Source: Bacteroidales bacterium (GTDB lineage: Bacteria; Bacteroidota; Bacteroidia; Bacteroidales; F082). Taken from it: a DNA stretch of 64,000 nucleotides. Location of the stretch: the NCBI GenBank assembly GCA_030683155.1, contig JAUXMV010000046.1, forward strand, positions 1 through 64,000, written 5' to 3'. The first letter of the stretch is position 1; each line of letters opens with the position of its first letter. Of the stretch, positions 59,564-64,000 are shown one piece after another. The notes beneath the pieces were generated by a model. It saw only the letters and a program-made list of their open reading frames with translations. It was not told the origin of the DNA and searched no databases. The position numbers and the translations under genes are program-made.

Positions 59564-60475
59564 TTAACTTTTACTGTTGCTGTTTCTGAACAAGATTTCC
59601 TTTTCCCGACTGCTGAGGCTATCATAGCCTGATTTCGAAATTTTATCTAAAATGGAATCTATTACTTTCTGTTCGGCTACTCTTCTTTTGTTGTATTCAT
59701 CATCATCCAAAGGACGCTCAGGTTTTCCGGCAGGATTGCGGTAAGTAGTTTTCATCTTTCTTTTTCTCGGAAAAATTTCCGGAAATGACAAAACATCTTT
59801 CCCTCCTTTCAATATAAAAACATACAAAAATCCCCAAAAAGCACCTCCCAGATGCGCAATATGTCCACCCGGATTGGATCCTTGAATGCTAAAAATGTCA
59901 ACAATTATAAAAAAGATTGCCAGATATTTAAGTCTGACAGGACCAATCAGAAAAAGGTTAACAGTATATTGCGGCACATAGGTTGCCATGGCTACAAGTA
60001 TTGCCAACACAGAAGCAGATGCCCCCAAAGCAATGGCAAAAGGATTGGATTCAAGAAAAACAGGAAAGAAGTTGTAGGATACAATATAAAAAAATGCGCC
60101 TGTCAGCCCACCAAGAAGATAAGTCCAAAGCAACTGCCTCTCGTTTAGGTACTGAAGAAATATCATTCCTCCAAAATACAATATCAGCATGTTAAAAAAT
60201 AGATGAAAGAAACCCTCGTGGAGAAACATGTATGTAACAACAGTCCAGGGCTTTATGATAAGCATTTCAACAGAGGATGGAACAGCCAGCCAATAAGTAA
60301 CTATCGACATGCCTGAAGAGGTTTTTAGCTGAAACAACCATAAAATTAAGTTGATCAGGTAAACAAGCACAAAAACGCCAACATTGATAAGGATCAATTG
60401 GGGGAAAATCGACTTGCGTGAGAAGAAAATCCTTACAGAATCAAAGAAATTTGTGTTGTTATAGTATGGATTCAT
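59564..60475 (-). CDS. Rhomboid-family intramembrane protease (copy 2)
   Basis: A 303-residue membrane protein with six or more helices. The catalytic serine is Ser153 in ALGASASVLAIL and the histidine is His208 in GGHIAHLGGAFWG. The conserved glycine after the serine is Ala here (GASA instead of GASG). HEGFFHLFFNMLIL and the later NERQ segment resemble the rhomboid core, and a cytoplasmic tail follows (about 230-303). The gene follows the other rhomboid by 11 bases. Confidence 0.85.
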   Translation of the reverse strand: MNPYYNNTNFFDSVRIFFSRKSIFPQLILINVGVFVLVYLINLILWLFQLKTSSGMSIVTYWLAVPSSVEMLIIKPWTVVTYMFLHEGFFHLFFNMLILYFGGMIFLQYLNERQLLWTYLLGGLTGAFFYIVSYNFFPVFLESNPFAIALGASASVLAILVAMATYVPQYTVNLFLIGPVRLKYLAIFFIIVDIFSIQGSNPGGHIAHLGGAFWGFLYVFILKGGKDVLSFPEIFPRKRKMKTTYRNPAGKPERPLDDDEYNKRRVAEQKVIDSILDKISKSGYDSLSSREKEILFRNSNSKS

Positions 60476-60486
60476 AATTCATGATA

Positions 60487-61338
60487 TCAATGCAATTCAC
60501 CTTTTCTTTTCCAGTAAACGATTAAAATGTATCCAAATAACATTCCACCCAGATGCGCAAAGTGAGCAATATTATTTCCCGGCCTGTTCATTACACCTTC
60601 AAACAATTCAAAAGCACCGTAAATCATCACAAAATATTTGGCTTTTATTGGAATGGCAAAATAAAGATAAATAACTGAATTTGGGAACATCATCCCAAAA
60701 GCCAGTAATATCCCAAAAACCGCCCCTGACGCACCAACGACAACGGATTGGTTAAGATAAAATTCCTTGTATTCTGTCATGAAAGCTACTGTAGCCTGCA
60801 TTGCCTCATAATTATCCGGATTTACAGACAGCATTCTGATGTTTCTTTGAAACTCCTGAAAATCTAACCAAATCTGTCCGGAAAACTGATTTAACACAAA
60901 AGTATGGGTTGAAGTAAACTTACCTAAAACAGCAATTTCTCTGGTATTTAAGAATGTATTGATGTCATTGAGTGTTGGCATCATCTGAAAATATATCCAT
61001 ATTATATAAACGATACCGGCACCGATTCCGGTGACCATATAATAAATCAGAAATCTCTTGCCTCCCCAAACATTTTCCAGGGTATTCCCAAACATCCATA
61101 ATGCAAACATATTGAACAGTATATGTGTAAATCCTCCATGCATGAACATGTATGTTACAAACTGATAAGGATGAAAGTCGGACGCGCTTACAAAATGAAG
61201 TCCCAGAAGTTTTGTAAGGTCAATTCTGAAAGTGCTTTCAAAAGTTATTGTTGCCAGAAAAAAGAGCCCGTTAATGATGAGGAGGTTCTTTACCACAGGT
61301 GGCAATAACTGAAATCCGGTTGGACGAAATTGAGACAT
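60487..61338 (-). CDS. Rhomboid-family intramembrane serine protease (copy 1)
   Basis: A 283-residue rhomboid with Ser204 in VGASGAVFGIL and His262 in AHFAHLGGMLFG, the intact catalytic pair. HGGFTHILFNMFALWMFG and ENVWGGKRFL are the other family motifs. A 70-residue hydrophilic stretch (about 118-195) is inserted between the helices, longer than usual. The gene lies 11 bases after mutL. Confidence 0.9.
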   Translation of the reverse strand: MSQFRPTGFQLLPPVVKNLLIINGLFFLATITFESTFRIDLTKLLGLHFVSASDFHPYQFVTYMFMHGGFTHILFNMFALWMFGNTLENVWGGKRFLIYYMVTGIGAGIVYIIWIYFQMMPTLNDINTFLNTREIAVLGKFTSTHTFVLNQFSGQIWLDFQEFQRNIRMLSVNPDNYEAMQATVAFMTEYKEFYLNQSVVVGASGAVFGILLAFGMMFPNSVIYLYFAIPIKAKYFVMIYGAFELFEGVMNRPGNNIAHFAHLGGMLFGYILIVYWKRKGELH

Positions 61339-61349
61339 AAGTTATGAAG

Positions 61350-63188
61350 TTATTGTTTGATTAAAGTAAAAAGATCATTTGTAGTCAATACATTAAGTAT
61401 TTTTCTTCCATCAGGTGCAACATCAACTACCTGACATGCAAAAAGCTGATCAATCAGTGAACTCATTTCTTGTTCAGATAATTGTTGCCCATACCGAATG
61501 GCCAGATTCGCTGCCAGAGATCTTGCCAGATTTTGTTTTTTGTCAATTTGTAAGTCAGAACTGCTTGTTTTGTACATTTCAAGCACATGTTCAATCATTT
61601 CTGTGGCATTTCTGTCACCAAAGCCTTCAGGTGAACCATTGACAACAAAAGTTCTAAGACCCAAAGATTCAATGTTAAATCCAAGCATTTTCAAATCGTC
61701 CTGCAGTTCTGTTAGCAAATCGGCATCGGATGCGTTTAGTTGGATTGTTTGAGGAAAAAGCTCTTGCTGAGAACCAAGTTTTTTGTTTTCAAGTTGTTTG
61801 ACATATTTTTCAAAAAGAATTCTCCAATGCGCAAGATGTTGATCGATAAGCATTAACCCTGATTTAACTGAAGACAAAATGAAGGTAGACTGAATCTGAA
61901 GAAACTTTGAATGAGCAGTTTGAATTCCTTTTAATTCTGCTTTTTCAGGCTGTATAGTTTCTCTTCCAATGGTATCAAAATTCACATTTTCATGAAAAAT
62001 ACGCCAGTTTTCCGTTTGAATTTTTGGTGCTTGAGGTTGAGGACTCCATTGTTGTTTGGCGGGTGCTGGATTTGAAAAGGGATTGTAATCTGGATTTAAG
62101 CCTATAGAAGGTGGCTGCACCGGCCTTCCGGTGCGGCTGATATCGCCAAAATCAATTCCATGATCTGTAGTTGATTCAAAATCAATCTGTGGACTTAAGT
62201 TATGCTGGCCGAGCGACTTTTTCACTGCTGCATGTATTACGGCGTAAACCAGCTTTGTGTCTTGAAAATTAACTTCGGTTTTTGTAGGATGAATATTGAT
62301 ATCGATCTCTGAAGGATCAATTATAATGTGTATAAAGTATGTTGGAAAGCTATCTCTTGGCAAAAGTTCCTGAAATGCATTTTCGACAGCATGATGTAGA
62401 TAATGGTGTTTTATGAATCTTTTATTCACAAAAAAGTATTGTTCGCCGCGCGTTTTACGTGCATATTCAGCTTTTCCAATGAAGCCTTCGATGGACAAAT
62501 TTTCAGATTTCTGGTAAACAGGAAGAAGTCTCTCGTTGTATAAATTTCCAAAAAGAGCAACAATACGCTGCTTCATGCTCCCACCATAGAGGTGAAACAA
62601 TTCCTTTTCGTTATGAATCAAGGTAAAACCTATTTCCGGATGAATAAGGCTAACGCGATGAAATTCATCGAGGATATGACGCATTTCAGCAGGTGGCGCT
62701 TTCAGAAAATTCCTTCGTGCAGGCACATTGAAAAAAAGGTTTTTTACCGCAAAACTCGTTCCCGAATCGCATGAACAGATTTCCTGAGATACAAAAGTTG
62801 AGCCTTCAACCTTAATAAAAGTGCCAAATTCAACCTCATGGCGCCGACTTTTCATCTCAACCTGTGCAATTGCAGCAATGCTTGCAAGGGCTTCACCACG
62901 AAAACCCATTGTGCGGATAGCGAATAAATCATCCGCTTTGTTTATTTTTGATGTAGCATGGCGTTCAAAGGACATTCGTGCATCAGTTTCTGACATACCA
63001 CATCCGTTGTCGATTACCTGAATAAGGGTTTTTCCGGCATCTTTCAAAATGATATCAATCTTAGATGCACCTGCATCAATCGCATTCTCCAGCAGCTCTT
63101 TAACTGCTGAAGCCGGGCGCTGAATCACCTCGCCGGCTGCAATTTGATTGGCTACTGAATCCGGAAGTAGTTTAATGATATCACTCAT
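61350..63188 (-). CDS. mutL: DNA mismatch repair protein MutL
   Basis: A 612-residue mismatch-repair ATPase that links MutS to strand cutting. The GHKL N-terminal domain has ELLENAIDAGASKIDI, DNGCGM, RHATSKI and GFRGEALASIAA. The C-terminal dimer domain (about 420-612) has a degenerate endonuclease motif: DQHLAHWRILFE (449-460) carries Trp455 where the motif needs Glu, and the late APDGRK replaces CPHGRP. A proline-rich linker spans about 345-395. Confidence 0.96.
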   Translation of the reverse strand: MSDIIKLLPDSVANQIAAGEVIQRPASAVKELLENAIDAGASKIDIILKDAGKTLIQVIDNGCGMSETDARMSFERHATSKINKADDLFAIRTMGFRGEALASIAAIAQVEMKSRRHEVEFGTFIKVEGSTFVSQEICSCDSGTSFAVKNLFFNVPARRNFLKAPPAEMRHILDEFHRVSLIHPEIGFTLIHNEKELFHLYGGSMKQRIVALFGNLYNERLLPVYQKSENLSIEGFIGKAEYARKTRGEQYFFVNKRFIKHHYLHHAVENAFQELLPRDSFPTYFIHIIIDPSEIDINIHPTKTEVNFQDTKLVYAVIHAAVKKSLGQHNLSPQIDFESTTDHGIDFGDISRTGRPVQPPSIGLNPDYNPFSNPAPAKQQWSPQPQAPKIQTENWRIFHENVNFDTIGRETIQPEKAELKGIQTAHSKFLQIQSTFILSSVKSGLMLIDQHLAHWRILFEKYVKQLENKKLGSQQELFPQTIQLNASDADLLTELQDDLKMLGFNIESLGLRTFVVNGSPEGFGDRNATEMIEHVLEMYKTSSSDLQIDKKQNLARSLAANLAIRYGQQLSEQEMSSLIDQLFACQVVDVAPDGRKILNVLTTNDLFTLIKQ

Positions 63189-63208
63189 TGAATCGAAATT
63201 TCCTTGAA

Positions 63209-63520
63209 TTATTTAACAATACCAAAAGCTCGAATCAGGTTATCGATCAAATCAGTGAAAAATACTACATAAATGCCCAAAAGAATTATGCTTCCGTAGA
63301 TGATAAAGCTTAGTCGTTTGTATTTTTCACCAAATTCAACAGGATTTTTCTGCCGCCATCTTGCTGACATGCGCATGCGTAACTCTTCCTGGTCAGTGAG
63401 TTTTGCCTCAACACCCAGCGCTGCTTTCCGTCTTTCCATCGCTTCCTTTTCAGGACTAAAGTAGCGCGGCTTGTAATTATATTTGCGTGGTTTTAATGCG
63501 CGAAACATGATAAACTTCAT
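63209..63520 (-). CDS. Small membrane protein of unknown function upstream of mutL
   Basis: A protein of 103 residues from the ATG at 63520. It has a basic N terminus (ALKPRKYNYKPRYFSPEKEA), a helical segment (EERRKAALG-like, charged) and one C-terminal membrane helix (FIIYGSIILLGIYVVFFTDLI). It is reminiscent of a short conserved Bacteroidota protein seen beside mutL; no function is known. The mutL start follows 20 bases after its stop. Confidence 0.7.
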   Translation of the reverse strand: MKFIMFRALKPRKYNYKPRYFSPEKEAMERRKAALGVEAKLTDQEELRMRMSARWRQKNPVEFGEKYKRLSFIIYGSIILLGIYVVFFTDLIDNLIRAFGIVK

Positions 63521-63563
63521 AATATCTGGCAATTAATGACAAAATATGTCAAGTGTTACATTG

Positions 63564-63622
63564 CAAAAATACCGATTATTTTTGTCGCTGAATGAACGAC
63601 ATAACTGCTTTTTGTATTTTTG
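63564..63622. promoter_or_regulatory. Divergent -7-like boxes between the small membrane protein and groES-like genes
   Basis: TATTTTTG occurs on the plus strand at 63577-63584 and 63615-63622, and on the minus strand as complement of 63564-63571. All match TAnnTTTG. No -33 box at the right distance was found for any of them, so only the spacing to the genes supports them. Confidence 0.32.
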
Positions 63623-63654
63623 AGGTTTGAACTTATTTTCTAAATGGCAAAGTA

Positions 63655-64000
63655 ATGGCAAAATCAGTTGAATCTCTTGACAAACTAATTGTTGTTGGTG
63701 ACAGAGTTTTGGTTAAACCCAAAGCAGCGGCCGGAAAAACAAGAAGCGGTCTTTTTCTGCCTCCAGGGTACAGCGAAAAAGAAGAAATTCAAAGTGGATA
63801 TGTTGTTAAAGTAGGACCTGGATATCCAATACCTGTTTTGCCTGACGAAGATGTTGAGCCATGGAAACAAAAATCAAGCGAAAAATCACGCTATTTGCCA
63901 CTTCAGGTAAAAGTTGGTGATCTGGCTATATTTCTGCAAAAGGGTGCTATTGAGATTTTGTTTCATAACGACCGCTATTATATCGTTCCCCAAAACTCAA
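63655..64000 (+). CDS. GroES-family co-chaperone, 3' truncated by window end
   Basis: An open reading frame of 115 codons runs off the right edge. The sequence LIVVGDRVLVKP, TRSGLFLPPGYSEKEE, GYVVKVGPG and the late YYIVPQ resemble GroES (Cpn10) strands. A segment between about residues 57 and 87 (PIPVLPDEDVEPW and a basic stretch) is longer than in classical GroES, as in the divergent GroES-like proteins of Bacteroidota. Start ATG 63655 is immediately preceded by a three-codon reading frame whose stop overlaps it. No groEL is visible in the window. Confidence 0.85.
   Translation, partial: MAKSVESLDKLIVVGDRVLVKPKAAAGKTRSGLFLPPGYSEKEEIQSGYVVKVGPGYPIPVLPDEDVEPWKQKSSEKSRYLPLQVKVGDLAIFLQKGAIEILFHNDRYYIVPQNS

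Overview
The window reads as a chromosomal segment of an environmental, Bacteroidota-like bacterium. Evidence seen in the sequence: low-GC DNA with few Shine-Dalgarno sites, repeated promoter boxes of the Bacteroidota type TAnnTTTG, two secreted proteins with type IX secretion (T9SS)-type C-terminal sorting domains, many Bacteroidota-style lipoproteins, a FeoA-FeoB fusion and an OmpA protein with TPR and PD40 repeats. The species cannot be named from sequence reading alone.

Layout. 1-140: 3' end of a 5S rRNA gene and its terminator. 0.2-3.7 kb: a rhodanese, an Hpt phosphotransfer protein and the ferrous iron transporter FeoAB. 3.8-9.9 kb: ffh, folD, a T9SS cargo protein, queE and a TPR/PD40/OmpA envelope protein. 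9.9-11.7 kb: a PDZ aspartyl protease and a TonB C-terminal domain protein. 11.8-14.3 kb: a four-gene arsenic operon (arsR, a repeat lipoprotein, arsC, acr3) with a visible promoter, operator and terminator. 14.6 kb: an MscS channel. 15.6-20.6 kb: a second, eight-gene ArsR-controlled operon resembling the organoarsenical system arsEFG. It continues with an ArsP-type permease, a rhodanese lacking its cysteine, a Cys-Cys lipoprotein and a Cys-Cys outer-membrane barrel. 20.6-25.2 kb: an MBL-fold hydrolase, an arginase-family enzyme, a serpin and a barrel protein. 25.2-26.3 kb: an IS1595-family element wedged against the start codon of the first of two multi-domain FKBP lipoproteins. 28.7-32.7 kb: an 876-residue-class secreted unknown, peptidase E and a DUF4251-like protein.

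32.8-56.1 kb is almost entirely on the minus strand and is a large exopolysaccharide locus. It begins with a response regulator and a phosphoglycosyl transferase fused to a degenerate receiver domain. It continues through a short TolC-like protein, a Wzc-like protein carrying a LysM domain, a flippase and an O-antigen ligase/polymerase. Then come a duplicated pair of GT2 enzymes (order B1-A1-B2-A2), two GT-B enzymes, an acyltransferase, an FkbM methyltransferase, another GT2, a secreted beta-helix protein and a zinc-ribbon methyltransferase. It ends in a hybrid sensor kinase and another response regulator. 56.3-64 kb returns to housekeeping: uvrB, an EEP-family phosphodiesterase, two rhomboids, mutL, a small membrane protein and the start of a GroES-family gene.

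The most interesting parts are the extended ars operon with its envelope-located dicysteine proteins, the repeat lipoprotein in the first ars operon, and the unusual regulatory and cell-wall-binding fusions in the polysaccharide locus.
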